The notes under the pieces are model-generated. The model saw only the letters and a program-made list of their open reading frames with translations, had not been told where the DNA came from and searched no databases. A stretch of 64,000 nucleotides of DNA from Pseudomonas uvaldensis (lineage in GTDB: Bacteria; Pseudomonadota; Gammaproteobacteria; Pseudomonadales; Pseudomonadaceae), in NCBI RefSeq assembly GCF_021271205.1, contig NZ_JAIWKS010000014.1, forward strand, positions 52,806 to 116,805, written 5' to 3'. The position numbers and the translations under genes were made by a program. Every line of letters starts with the position of its first letter. Position 1 is the stretch's first letter. Of the stretch, positions 9,901 to 17,879 are shown in pieces.

Positions 9901-10259
9901 GGGTGCTGGTCCGAGGTGTGGTTGATGACCAGCTCGGTGATGACCCGCAGGTTGCGCTTGTGGGCTTCGGCAATGAAACGCCGGGCATCGGCCATGGTGC
10001 CGTAGTCCGGGCTGACGCCACGGTATTCGGCGATGTCGTAGCCGTCGTCGCGCCGGGGTGATGGGTAGAATGGCAGCAACCAGATGGTATTGACGCCCAG
10101 ATCGGCGATGTAGTCGAGCTTCTCGATCAACCCGGGAAAGTCGCCGATGCCGTCGTTGTTTGAATCGAAATACGATTTGACGTGGACCTGATAGATCACC
10201 GCATCCTTGTACCAGAGCGGATCCTTGATGAATGTGGCGGACCGCGGTTTTTTCGCCAT
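6915..10259 (-). CDS. treS: Trehalose synthase fused to maltokinase
   Basis: A 1,114-residue bifunctional protein. Residues ~1-545 are GH13 trehalose synthase, interconverting trehalose and maltose, with D212 (GLRLDAIPYL), E254 (LLAEANQWP) and D327 (FLRNHDEL) as the catalytic triad. Residues ~570-1110 are a maltokinase domain with an aminoglycoside-phosphotransferase-like active site (HGDLHLGQ near residue 955, then LIDFEG). The fusion converts trehalose to maltose 1-phosphate, the substrate of the upstream-encoded GlgE. The ATG at 10259 has AGGAG six bases before it. About 113 bp separate it from glgE, and a hairpin lies in that gap. Confidence 0.96.
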   Translation of the reverse strand: MAKKPRSATFIKDPLWYKDAVIYQVHVKSYFDSNNDGIGDFPGLIEKLDYIADLGVNTIWLLPFYPSPRRDDGYDIAEYRGVSPDYGTMADARRFIAEAHKRNLRVITELVINHTSDQHPWFQRARKAKRGSAARDFYVWSDDDHKYDGTRIIFLDTEKSNWTWDPVAGQYFWHRFYSHQPDLNFDNPQVIKAVLSVMRYWLDMGIDGLRLDAIPYLIERDGTNNENLPETHDVLKLIRAEIDANYPDRMLLAEANQWPEDTQLYFGDVDAQGLNGDECHMAFHFPLMPRMYMALAQEDRFPITDILRQTPEIPANCQWAIFLRNHDELTLEMVTDKERDYLWNYYAADRRARINLGIRRRLAPLMERDRRRVELLNSLLLSMPGTPTLYYGDEIGMGDNIYLGDRDGVRTPMQWSIDRNGGFSRADPASLVLPPIMDPLYGYQSVNVETQSGDPHSLLNWTRRMLAVRKQSKAFGRGTLKMLSPSNRRILAYTREYTGPDGKHEIILCVANVSRSAQAAELDLSAYAGMVPVEMLGGNAFPPIGQLNFLLTLAPYGFYWFALAAENQMPSWHVEPAQSLPDFTTLVLKKRLEELLEAPARATLEQTILPSWLQNRRWFAGKDSAIEKVDIVYGVRFGEPQHPVLLSEIDVTSAGQTLRYQLPFGLLAEDQVGAALPQQLALSRVRRGRQVGLITDAFSLETFVRSVLQNMQAGTVLPCTDGELRFEPTEGLAALNLGDVPEVRYLSAEQSNSSVVVGGSLVLKLIRKVASGVHPELEMSAYLTAAGFSNISPLLGAVIRRDAQGEDALLMIAQGYLSNQGDAWEWTQNNLERALRDELADAVSEQEQHYNALGELKDFAGMLGQRLGEMHQVLAQATDNPDFAAQKTTAKDAQAIGKDVAAQVENALRLLKQHQDQLNPTDRAMVARLLEHRKTVLAHVQELAGKAAGGLRIRVHGDLHLGQVLVIKGDAYLIDFEGEPARPLHERRGKHSPYKDVSGVLRSFDYAAAMAIHLHTVDSTADADAARQRVANRYLTEARQAFVQAYRLAAASLAHEWKDAEGEDAALALFGLEKAAYEVAYEAENRPAWLPVPLHGLYGLLSGLKPFSDLAGPN

Positions 10260-10310
10260 TTGCAACTCCTGATGAATTCAATAAGGCCGTTGGGGCACTA
10301 GGGCTCATTT

Positions 10311-10338
10311 GTGGCGAGGGGATACATCCCCTCTCCAC
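10311..10338. repeat. Palindromic hairpin between glgE and treS
   Basis: GTGGCGAGGGGAT pairs with ATCCCCTCTCCAC around a 2-base centre. Nearly the same hairpin occurs at 30824-30852, so this is a dispersed repeat rather than an operon-specific element. There is no T-tract, so it is not a classical terminator, but it could stabilise or attenuate the transcript. Confidence 0.75.
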
Positions 10339-10372
10339 AAAGGCCCTCGCTGGCATCTCTCGTTGCACAGCC

Positions 10373-12370
10373 TTACGCCGCGCTGATCCGCCAGATCCCG
10401 AACGGCTGGTAGGCCGGGTCGATGCGCATGAACTGGTATTTGCCGTACCAGGTCCAGCGGTGTCCATTCATCAAATCCTCGCCCTGGGTCTGGGCGTCGT
10501 CCGGCAAACCCATTTCCCACAGTGGCAACTCGAAATTCGCTTCCTGGGGGTTGTGCGGGTCCAGGCTCACCGCCACCAGGACAAAATTGCTGCCATCGGG
10601 CGTGCGCTTGCCGAAAAACAGAATGTTGTCGTTCCAGGCGTTATAGATTTTCAGACCCAGATGGGTGTGCAGCGCCGGGTTCTGACGGCGGATACGGTTG
10701 AGCTGGGCGATCTCGGCAATGATGTTGCCCGGCGCGGTGAAGTCCCTTGGACGGATCTCGTATTTTTCCGAGTCAAGGTATTCCTCCTTGCCCGGTACCG
10801 GCGCCGATTCGCACAACTCGAACCCCGAATACATGCCCCACAAACCCGAGCCCATGGTCGCCAGCGCCGCGCGGATCAGAAAACCCGGGCGTCCCGACTC
10901 ATGGAGAAAGGCCGGGTTGATGTCGGGAGTGTTGACGAAAAAGTTCGGCCGGTAGCACTCGCGCAGGGGCGATTGGTTGAGCTCGGTGAAGTAGGTCGCC
11001 AGCTCGGCCTTGGTATTGCGCCAGGTGAAATAGGTGTAGCTCTGGGAATAACCGACCTTGCCCAGCCGCGCCATCATCGCCGGCGTGGTGAAGGCTTCGG
11101 CGAGGAAAATCACTTCGGGGTACTGCGCCCTCACATCGGCGATCAACCATTGCCAGAACGGCAGCGGCTTGGTGTGTGGGTTGTCGACGCGGAACATCTT
11201 CACGCCTTCTTTGACCCAGCCCACCACGATATCCCGCAGCTCCGTCCACAGGCTGGGGATGGCATCGGCCGCATAGAAATCGACGTTGACGATATCCTGG
11301 TATTTCTTCGGCGGGTTCTCGGCGTACTTGATCGTGCCGTCCGGCCGCCAGCTGAACCAGCCCGGATGTTGCTTGAGCCAAGGGTGATCCTGGGAACACT
11401 GGATAGCGAAGTCCAGGGCGATCTCCAGGCCGTGATCCGCGGCAGCCGCCACCAGGCGCCGAAAATCCTCCAGGGTGCCCAATTGTGGGTGGATCGCCTC
11501 GTGTCCGCCCTCCTCGCTGCCAATGGCATACGGACTGCCCGGATCGTCGGGCCCGGCGGTCAGGGAATTGTTCGGCCCCTTGCGGAAGCTGCGACCGATG
11601 GGATGGATCGGCGGGAAATACAGCACGTCGAAACCCATGTCACGGATCATCGGCAGGCGCGAATGCACGTCATTGAATGTGCCGTGACGGTTGGGATCGT
11701 CGGTTATCGAGCGGGGAAACAGCTCATACCAGCTGGCGAACTCGGCTTCTTTGCGCTCTACGTCCAGCGGGTACTCGGGACTGATGCTCAGGTAGGGTCG
11801 ATGATCGGCCAAGGACATGAGATCGGCACTGCGTGGTGCGAGAAACAGCGCCACCTGCTCCTCGGGCAACAGGCCCGAAAGCTCATGGTGCAACGCTGCC
11901 AACTCCTCGCTCAATTCGCCGTCGCTACGCTCGGCGGCCAGTTGCACCTGGTTGCGCCCTTCCTGCAATTCGAGGCTGATGGGTACCCCAGCGCCGTACT
12001 TCTTCTCCAGTTCATAACGGAAGCTGGCGAACTGATCGAACCAGGCCTCGATACAGAACACGTAACGGCCCTGTTCGGGTACGTTGAACTGGCCTCGCCA
12101 GCTGTTGTTGCCAAGGTCGGTCATGACCTCGCTGTTCCAGACCTCATCCTCCAGCGCCCGCCAGCGGATCCGCACGGCCAGCTTGTCATGACCGTCGGCG
12201 AAGACCTTGCTGGTCACGGTCACATCCCGCCCGGCGACGACCTTGGCGGCGAATTGCCCACCGTCGATCACCGGCATGGTGTTCTCAATGGCGATACGTG
12301 GCAGCAACAAGGCGTGGGACAGTGGCAAGTGCGGGTTGTACGCCAAGTCAGTCGGGTGTTCAGCAGTCAT
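10373..12370 (-). CDS. glgE: Alpha-1,4-glucan:maltose-1-phosphate maltosyltransferase
   Basis: A 665-residue GH13_3 enzyme that transfers maltosyl units from maltose 1-phosphate onto growing alpha-1,4-glucan. N-terminal beta domains are followed by a barrel with nucleophile D396 (MFRVDNPHTKPLPFWQW) and acid/base E425 (IFLAEAFTTP). The 29-residue spacing equals that of D394/E423 in Streptomyces GlgE. It is first in the operon glgE-treS-glgB, the order known for PA2151-PA2153. The ATG at 12370 follows a GGAG about 9 bp upstream. A sigma-22-like promoter lies about 62 bp before the start, fitting osmotic or envelope-stress control. Confidence 0.96.
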   Translation of the reverse strand: MTAEHPTDLAYNPHLPLSHALLLPRIAIENTMPVIDGGQFAAKVVAGRDVTVTSKVFADGHDKLAVRIRWRALEDEVWNSEVMTDLGNNSWRGQFNVPEQGRYVFCIEAWFDQFASFRYELEKKYGAGVPISLELQEGRNQVQLAAERSDGELSEELAALHHELSGLLPEEQVALFLAPRSADLMSLADHRPYLSISPEYPLDVERKEAEFASWYELFPRSITDDPNRHGTFNDVHSRLPMIRDMGFDVLYFPPIHPIGRSFRKGPNNSLTAGPDDPGSPYAIGSEEGGHEAIHPQLGTLEDFRRLVAAAADHGLEIALDFAIQCSQDHPWLKQHPGWFSWRPDGTIKYAENPPKKYQDIVNVDFYAADAIPSLWTELRDIVVGWVKEGVKMFRVDNPHTKPLPFWQWLIADVRAQYPEVIFLAEAFTTPAMMARLGKVGYSQSYTYFTWRNTKAELATYFTELNQSPLRECYRPNFFVNTPDINPAFLHESGRPGFLIRAALATMGSGLWGMYSGFELCESAPVPGKEEYLDSEKYEIRPRDFTAPGNIIAEIAQLNRIRRQNPALHTHLGLKIYNAWNDNILFFGKRTPDGSNFVLVAVSLDPHNPQEANFELPLWEMGLPDDAQTQGEDLMNGHRWTWYGKYQFMRIDPAYQPFGIWRISAA

Positions 12371-12431
12371 CGAGCATCGCTCCTTTTACGCCCCATGGAC
12401 GTGCTTGTGACGATAAAAAACTCACTTAACC

Positions 12432-12459
12432 TCCGAACCGGGCCGGCAACCAAAAGTTC
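12432..12459 (-). promoter_or_regulatory. AlgU (sigma-22/RpoE-type) promoter for glgE operon
   Basis: Read on the minus strand: GAACTT (12459-12454), a 17-bp spacer, then TCGGA (12436-12432). The Pseudomonas AlgU consensus is GAACTT-N16/17-TCnnA, so both boxes and the spacing fit. It is oriented towards glgE. Confidence 0.65.
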
Positions 12460-12561
12460 AGCGAGATTTACCCGGGACACCTGGGGGGATCGAACCTGGT
12501 CCCGGATGGTCAACAAGGATAAGCACGACTCAAGCCATGTGCCTCACGGAGACCCGTCCCG

Positions 12562-12726
12562 ATGAATATTCCCATCCCGGCCGAAACACCTGATCCGAAC
12601 ATCGACGACCCCACTTTGCCACCGCCTGGCCCCGACCCGGAGCCCATACCGGAAAAGGACCCGCCCCTCGACCCGCAGCCGCCCGTGGGCGACCCGCCGA
12701 ACGAGAATTCGCCGGAGCGGGTTTGA
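12562..12726 (+). CDS. Small proline-rich acidic protein
   Basis: A 54-codon frame starting ATG at 12562 and ending TGA at 12724-12726, with GGAG about 10 bp upstream. The product is almost one-third proline, rich in Asp/Glu, begins MNIPIPAETPDPNIDDP and repeats PDP, PEP and DP units. It has no signal peptide or membrane segment and is probably disordered. I recall similar short proline-rich hypothetical proteins in Pseudomonas annotations, which supports a real gene, but function is unknown. It is divergent from glgE. Confidence 0.6.
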   Translation: MNIPIPAETPDPNIDDPTLPPPGPDPEPIPEKDPPLDPQPPVGDPPNENSPERV

Positions 12727-12836
12727 GGCATCATTCATAAGCATCATGGGGCGTTAGCGGCAACGGACTGTCAGCCACCGTCAAGGACGGCTGGCAGGCC
12801 ACGTCGCCAGCAGTTCTGTGCAAGATGGCCATGAAA

Positions 12837-13343
12837 TCAGGGTTTGTCGTCCCGCTCCTTTTCCAGGGCCCGGACAATCACCGGCATCACGCTGAAGATC
12901 GCCAGTGCCAGCACCGTGCTCAATACCGCCGTTCCTTCCTTGCCCAGGCCCGCCGCCACGCCGATGGCCGCAGTCATCCACAAGCCGGCGGCCGTGGTCA
13001 GGCCCTTTACCTGGCCTTCGTCGCCTTCATTGTTTTTCAGGATAGTGCCGGCGCCGAGAAAACCGATGCCCGCCACCACGCCCTGTATCACCCGGCTCAT
13101 CGCATCGGCCTGGGAACCGGACATCTGCGGTACCAATACGAACAGCGCAGCCCCCAGGGCAACGAGCATATGGGTGCGCACGCCTGCGGCCTTGCCCTTG
13201 TGTTCTCGCTCGAACCCCAGGATGCCGCCCAGCAGCGCGGCCATCACCAGGCGCACGGTGACCCGGGTCATCTGTTGTGTGTCGCCGATATCGGCGAATT
13301 CCGACTGCATAGTGATCCAGACCTGATGCCACCAGGTTTCCAT
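12837..13343 (-). CDS. MgtC/SapB family membrane protein
   Basis: A 168-residue inner-membrane protein with four to five hydrophobic segments and the family core RLVMAALLGGILGFERE, followed by GVRTHMLVALGAALF and GIGFLGAGTI. The MgtC/SapB family is linked to magnesium stress and, in some pathogens, to ATP synthase inhibition; the short forms lacking the MgtC C-terminal domain, such as this one, have no settled role. The ATG at 13343 has GGAGG 6 bp upstream; further upstream in-frame codons lack a ribosome binding site. No magnesium transporter gene is adjacent. Confidence 0.9.
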   Translation of the reverse strand: METWWHQVWITMQSEFADIGDTQQMTRVTVRLVMAALLGGILGFEREHKGKAAGVRTHMLVALGAALFVLVPQMSGSQADAMSRVIQGVVAGIGFLGAGTILKNNEGDEGQVKGLTTAAGLWMTAAIGVAAGLGKEGTAVLSTVLALAIFSVMPVIVRALEKERDDKP

Positions 13344-13476
13344 AGGTGCCTCCTCTTTCAGTCCATGAACGATGGACCGCAAACGACGCCAGAGGTGCGC
13401 CCGACCGCTGATCCGACGCAACGAACCCTGCCTTGCCGGCGACGCCTAACGCTTATCAACGTGAAGGAGTGACACC

Positions 13477-13710
13477 ATGACTATGAACATCACTGACGGC
13501 ATCTGCGAATTCCAGACAGCCGACGGCACGCTGGAGTGTTCCGCCAGCGAGCTGACGATCATTACCGACGCCGATAAAGCCATGTCAGCCGTGGACCTCA
13601 ACGGCAAACGGATCTACCTCACCGAGGCCGAAGTCGACGCATTGACTGTAGCCGGAGCGAACGATGGGCGCCGCAACCTCAAGGCCACCGACAGCGGTTC
13701 GGCCATTTGA
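13477..13710 (+). CDS. DUF3203 family small protein
   Basis: A 77-residue soluble protein (ITDGICEFQTADGTLECSAS... IYLTEAEVDALTVAGANDGR) recognised as the Pseudomonas DUF3203 family. Function is unknown. A strong GAAGGAG lies 7 bp before the ATG; a second in-frame ATG at 13483 is less well placed. It stands alone: the MgtC gene points away and ccoG begins 216 bp downstream. The 13711-13926 stretch holds a short CCCC/GGGG hairpin just after the stop and nothing else I can name. Confidence 0.85.
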   Translation: MTMNITDGICEFQTADGTLECSASELTIITDADKAMSAVDLNGKRIYLTEAEVDALTVAGANDGRRNLKATDSGSAI

Positions 13711-13926
13711 GACCCCCTGCGGGGCTGCCCTTCTTCCCTGGCACCCGGGTGGCAGGCGCAAACAGGATGGCAGCCTCGAGCAGATCAATCAGGGTGCATC
13801 AAAGTGTCGCAGGGCCTGGGCTACAGGCCATCTGATCCGGTTTTAATCGAAATACCTGAGCCTGTTATGCAAACAGTTTCGTGGTCATAGTGCCCCGGCC
13901 AGATAACGGCTGATGAGCGACCGACC

Positions 13927-15339
13927 ATGAGCGACCGAATCCCCGTCCAGTTGATACAGACCTTCGACCCCACTCCAGGCAAGATAAAGGCCCGGAGCAC
14001 CGATAACCTGATCCACACCCGCAGCTTCACCGGTTTGTTCCGCACCTTGCGCATGAGCGGCGCCGGGTTTCTGTTCCTGCTGTTCTTCGGCACCGTATGG
14101 TTGAACTGGGGCGGCCGCCAGGCGGTGCTCTGGGATCTGTCGGAAAGCAAGTTCCACATCTTCGGCGCGACGTTCTGGCCGCAGGATTTCATCCTGCTGT
14201 CGGCGCTGTTGATCATCGCCGCCTTCGGCCTGTTTGCGATCACCGTGTTCGCCGGGCGGGTGTGGTGCGGCTACACCTGTCCGCAAAGCAGTTGGACCTG
14301 GATCTTCATGTGGTGTGAAAAAATCACCGAAGGAGATCGTAACCAGCGGATCAAGCTGCAAGCCGCGCCCTGGAGCCTGAACAAGCTGCTGCGCCGCTCA
14401 GCCAAGCACACGCTGTGGCTGGGCATCAGCCTGCTCACCGGCCTCACCTTCGTCGGCTATTTCACCCCGATCCGGCCTCTGGCCGAAGCGTTGCTGACGT
14501 TGCAGATAGCCGGTATCAGCCTGTTCTGGGTGCTGTTCTTCACCGGCGCGACCTACCTCAACGCCGGCTGGTTGCGCGAGGCGGTGTGCATGCACATGTG
14601 CCCCTACGCACGGTTCCAGAGCGTAATGTTCGACAAGGACACGCTGACCATTTCCTATGACGCCGCCCGTGGCGAGATCCGCGGCCCGCGCAAACGCGAG
14701 GTAAACCCGGCCAATATCGGCCTGGGCGATTGCATTGACTGCCAGATGTGCGTGCAGGTCTGCCCCACCGGCATCGACATCCGCGACGGCCTGCAGATGG
14801 AATGCATCGGTTGCGCGGCGTGCATCGACGCCTGCGATTCGATCATGGACAAGATGGGCTACGCCCGTGGCTTGATCAAATACACCTCCGAACATCAGTT
14901 GCAGGGCGGCAAGACACACCTGCTGCGACCTCGGCTGATCGGCTATACCGCCGTGCTGTTGGTGATGATCGCGGCGCTGACGATAGCGCTGGTGCAGCGG
15001 CCCATGGTTTCGCTGGACGTCAGCAAGGACCGCGGCCTGTTCCGCGAAAACAGCCAGGGCCTGATCGAGAACATCTACAGCCTGAAGATCATCAACAAGA
15101 CCCAGCAGCGCCAGGATTACCACCTGTCCCTGGTGGACGGCGACGGCTTCGTCCTGCAGGGCAAGATGCAACTGAGCCTGGCGCCAGGGGAGATCGTCGA
15201 CGTGCCGGTGTCGGTGGCGATGCTCAGCGAAAGGCCCCGCAGCGGCTCGCAGGAGATGACTTTCAAGGTGGTCGACAGTGACGAGCCCGAGATCTACAGC
15301 GTGGCCAAGAGCCGTTTTGTCGCGCCGATGAACCGGTGA
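13927..15339 (+). CDS. ccoG: Cytochrome c oxidase accessory protein CcoG (FixG/RdxA)
   Basis: A 470-residue membrane-bound iron-sulphur protein used in copper delivery for cbb3 oxidase assembly. Several TM segments lie in the N-terminal half, with the VWCGYTCPQSSWTW and CMHMCPYARFQ motifs. Then come two 4Fe-4S motifs (C269-x2-C-x2-C-x3-CP, and CIGCAACIDAC about residue 300), one more TM near residue 340, and a C-terminal Ig-like FixG domain. Unlike the usual ccoNOPQ-ccoGHIS arrangement there is no other cbb3 gene nearby, and I find no good ANR box (TTGAT-N4-ATCAA) upstream. It is probably a second or relocated ccoG. Confidence 0.95.
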   Translation: MSDRIPVQLIQTFDPTPGKIKARSTDNLIHTRSFTGLFRTLRMSGAGFLFLLFFGTVWLNWGGRQAVLWDLSESKFHIFGATFWPQDFILLSALLIIAAFGLFAITVFAGRVWCGYTCPQSSWTWIFMWCEKITEGDRNQRIKLQAAPWSLNKLLRRSAKHTLWLGISLLTGLTFVGYFTPIRPLAEALLTLQIAGISLFWVLFFTGATYLNAGWLREAVCMHMCPYARFQSVMFDKDTLTISYDAARGEIRGPRKREVNPANIGLGDCIDCQMCVQVCPTGIDIRDGLQMECIGCAACIDACDSIMDKMGYARGLIKYTSEHQLQGGKTHLLRPRLIGYTAVLLVMIAALTIALVQRPMVSLDVSKDRGLFRENSQGLIENIYSLKIINKTQQRQDYHLSLVDGDGFVLQGKMQLSLAPGEIVDVPVSVAMLSERPRSGSQEMTFKVVDSDEPEIYSVAKSRFVAPMNR

Positions 15340-15363
15340 GGCTTTAAGATGCGATGCCATTGT

Positions 15364-15453
15364 CTGTGGGAGCGGGCTTGCTCGCGAAATCGGTGTGCCA
15401 GGTTGTACCAATGCTGAATGTACCGCCATTCGCGAGCAAGCCCGCTCCCACAA
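15364..15453. repeat. REPIN upstream of the MocR-type gene
   Basis: CTGTGGGAGCGGGCTTGCTC and inverted GAGCAAGCCCGCTCCCACA arms, about 45 bp apart. It lies within the in-frame open stretch before the MocR start, which explains a spurious 50-codon N-terminal extension there. Confidence 0.9.
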
Positions 15454-15503
15454 TTGGTGCGCAAGCCACGCACTACCCTGAACCGTACAAGACCGGACCC
15501 GCC

Positions 15504-16913
15504 ATGAAGCGCTACGAAAAATTCGCCGACGACATCGCAGAACTGATCCGCTCCGGCATGCTGGGGCCGGGACAGCGCGTGCCGTCGGTGCGTTATGCCA
15601 GCCAGACCTATGGCGTCAGTCCTTCCACGGTGTTCCAGGCCTACTACCTGCTGGAACGACGCGGGCTGATCCGGGCCCGGCCGCGCTCCGGCTACTTCGT
15701 CAACCACCATGCGCCGAGTCCGTTTTCCGAGCCGGTGATCAGCAGCCAGGTGCACGAATCCACCGAAGTCGACGTCAGCGAGCTGGTGTTTTCCGTACTG
15801 GAGTCGATCAAGGACCCCGCGACCATCCCCTTTGGCTCGGCGTTTCCCAGCCCGACGTTGTTCCCGCTGCAACGCCTGTCCCGCTCGCTGTCCAGCGCCA
15901 CGCGGGACATGGACCCGCGGGTGGTGGTCACCGACATGTCGCCTGGCAATCCGCAACTGCGCCGGCAGATAGCCCTGCGCTACATGGTCGGCGGGCTGAT
16001 GCTGCCCATGGAGGAATTGTTGGTCACCAACGGCGCCCTGGAAGCCTTGAACCTGTGCCTGCAAGCCGTGACCGAGCCCGGCGACCTGGTGGCCATCGAG
16101 GCGCCGGCGTTCTACGCCAGCCTGCAGGTGCTGGAGCGGCTCAAGCTCAAGGCCGTGGAAATCCCCGTGCATCCGCGCGACGGTATCGATCTTGATGTAT
16201 TGGAACAGACGCTGGAGCGCCATCCGATCAAGGCCTGCTGGTGCATGACCAGTTTCCAGAACCCCATGGGCGCGACCATGCCCGAGGAGCGGAAAAAGGC
16301 GCTGGTGGCGTTGCTGAGTCGTCATCAGGTGCCCTTGATCGAGGACGACGTCTACGCCGAACTCTATTACGGCCAGCAGGCTCCAAAACCGGCCAAGGCA
16401 TTCGACACCGAAGGGTTGGTGATGCATTGCGGTTCGTTTGCCAAGAGCCTGGCGCCAGGCTACCGCATCGGCTGGGTCGCCGCCGGTCGCTATGCCCGCA
16501 AGATCGAGCGATTGAAGCTCATGACGTCACTGTGCGCCTCGATGCCCGCCCAGGCCGCCATCGCCGACTATTTGCAACACGGCGGCTACGACCGGCATCT
16601 GCGCAAACTGCGCTACGCCCTGGAGGAACAGCAGAGCGCGATGCTCGCCGCCATCGCCCGCCACTTCCCGGCCCAGACCCGCGTCAGCCAGCCGGCGGGC
16701 GGCTATTTTCTGTGGTTGGAATTGCCGGAGCAGATGGACTCTCTGAAACTGTTCCAGATGGCCCTCGCCCAGGGCATCAGCATCGCGCCGGGCCCGATCT
16801 TTTCACCGACCCGGCGGTTCAGGAACTGCATCCGGTTGAACTATGGCAGCCCGTGGACAGAAGCGTCGGAGAAGGCCATGGAGACGTTGGGGCGGATTAT
16901 TCGCTCATTTTGA
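15504..16913 (+). CDS. MocR-family regulator (GntR HTH + aminotransferase-like domain)
   Basis: A 469-residue PLP-dependent regulator. The GntR winged helix (residues ~1-70, PSVRYASQTYGVSPSTVFQAYYLLERRGLI) is joined to a fold-type I aminotransferase domain. The Schiff-base Lys is in GSFAKSLAPGYRIGW and the PLP-binding Asp in LIEDDVYAELYYG. MocR proteins commonly control PLP, amino-acid or amine genes; the target here is not evident. It is flanked by REPINs on both sides and no divergent partner is present. ATG 15504 is chosen because upstream in-frame codons fall in the REPIN. Confidence 0.92.
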   Translation: MKRYEKFADDIAELIRSGMLGPGQRVPSVRYASQTYGVSPSTVFQAYYLLERRGLIRARPRSGYFVNHHAPSPFSEPVISSQVHESTEVDVSELVFSVLESIKDPATIPFGSAFPSPTLFPLQRLSRSLSSATRDMDPRVVVTDMSPGNPQLRRQIALRYMVGGLMLPMEELLVTNGALEALNLCLQAVTEPGDLVAIEAPAFYASLQVLERLKLKAVEIPVHPRDGIDLDVLEQTLERHPIKACWCMTSFQNPMGATMPEERKKALVALLSRHQVPLIEDDVYAELYYGQQAPKPAKAFDTEGLVMHCGSFAKSLAPGYRIGWVAAGRYARKIERLKLMTSLCASMPAQAAIADYLQHGGYDRHLRKLRYALEEQQSAMLAAIARHFPAQTRVSQPAGGYFLWLELPEQMDSLKLFQMALAQGISIAPGPIFSPTRRFRNCIRLNYGSPWTEASEKAMETLGRIIRSF

Positions 16914-16933
16914 TATTGGGTTGCCTGTGCCGG

Positions 16934-17037
16934 CCTCATCGCGAGCAGGCTCGCTCCCACATTTGAATCGTTTCGACAATGAATTTGCGGTTGCACGCGG
17001 TCCAGTGTGGGAGCGAGCCTGCTCGCGATGAGGCCAG
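16934..17037. repeat. REPIN between MocR-type gene and SDR gene
   Basis: CGCGAGCAGGCTCGCTCCCAC (from about 16940) and, inverted, GTGGGAGCGAGCCTGCTCGC (from about 17007). The arms are of the GCGAGCCTGC subtype and face the opposite way from the copy at 15.4 kb. It separates the convergent genes. Confidence 0.88.
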
Positions 17038-17054
17038 ACCAGACAACCTAGATC

Positions 17055-17801
17055 TCAACGCCCCCCACCCAGCTCCACGAACGTCCCGGTCGCATACGAC
17101 GCCTTGTCCGACAGCAACCAAATGATCGCTTCGGCCACTTCGTCCGGACGACCACCCCGGGCCATGGGAATGGCCGACTCCAACTTGCTGACCCGGTCAG
17201 GATCACCACTCAGGGCGTGGAAATCGGTGTAGATGTAACCCGGACGCACCGCGTTGACGCGGATACCTTCGCCGGCCACTTCCTTGGACAGGCCGATGGT
17301 GAACGTATCCAATGCGCCCTTGGATGCGGCGTAGTCGACGTATTCGTTCGGCGACCCCAGGCGCGCCGCCACCGAAGAGACATTGACGATGCTGCCGCCC
17401 TGCCCGCCATGCCTGGGTGACATGCGCAACACCGCATGCTTGGCGCAGAGAATCGGCCCCAGCACATTGGTTTTCATGATTTTCAGAATGCGGAATTCGG
17501 ACATTTCGTCGAGCCGGGACTTGTGGGCCACCGTCCCGGCATTGTTCACCAGGGCCGTCACGCGCCCCAGTTCAGCGTCCACCCGATGGAACAGGCCGAC
17601 CACCTCGTCCTCGATGCTGACGTCGGCCCGCACGGCGATCGCCTGGGCGCCCTTGGCGCGGACCTGTTCGAGCACGTCATGCGCGGCGTTCTCGTCGGAC
17701 TGGTAGTTGATGCAGATCCGATACCCCTGCTCGGCAGCCAGCAGCGCCGTGGCGGCTCCGATGCCTCGGCCGCCCCCGGTGATGACAATGACTTTATCCA
17801 C
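17055..17801 (-). CDS. SDR family oxidoreductase, YgfF-like
   Basis: A 248-residue classical short-chain dehydrogenase, cytoplasmic and NAD(P)-dependent. The cofactor loop is TGGGRGIGAAT, the structural NNAG motif is present, and the catalytic Ser and YxxxK are in NVSSVAARLGSP and YVDYAASKGA. The C-terminal half (VRPGYIYTDFHALSGDPDRV then IPMARGG and IIWLLSDKASYATG) is very like E. coli YgfF, an uncharacterised oxidoreductase. GTG 17801 is chosen because GGGAGAA lies about 7 bp upstream; upstream in-frame codons lack a site. The substrate is unknown. Confidence 0.93.
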   Translation of the reverse strand: MDKVIVITGGGRGIGAATALLAAEQGYRICINYQSDENAAHDVLEQVRAKGAQAIAVRADVSIEDEVVGLFHRVDAELGRVTALVNNAGTVAHKSRLDEMSEFRILKIMKTNVLGPILCAKHAVLRMSPRHGGQGGSIVNVSSVAARLGSPNEYVDYAASKGALDTFTIGLSKEVAGEGIRVNAVRPGYIYTDFHALSGDPDRVSKLESAIPMARGGRPDEVAEAIIWLLSDKASYATGTFVELGGGR

Positions 17802-17879
17802 GATTGCTTCTCCCGTTCCCCGGATAGACGTCCGGGCCAAGAATAGCGTTCACGCCGCGCTTTGCACAAACCGCTGCGC

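Noticed and set aside
5000..12300. Large plus-strand open frames opposite glgB, treS and glgE
   Set aside because: They are high-GC antisense shadows with no ribosome binding site, signal or family similarity.
13711..13926. ANR/FNR box upstream of ccoG
   Set aside because: Only partial TTGAT-like pieces without a proper partner are visible.
15354..15503. 50-codon N-terminal extension of the MocR-type protein
   Set aside because: It translates the REPIN, gives no family similarity, and the ATG at 15504 starts directly at the GntR domain.
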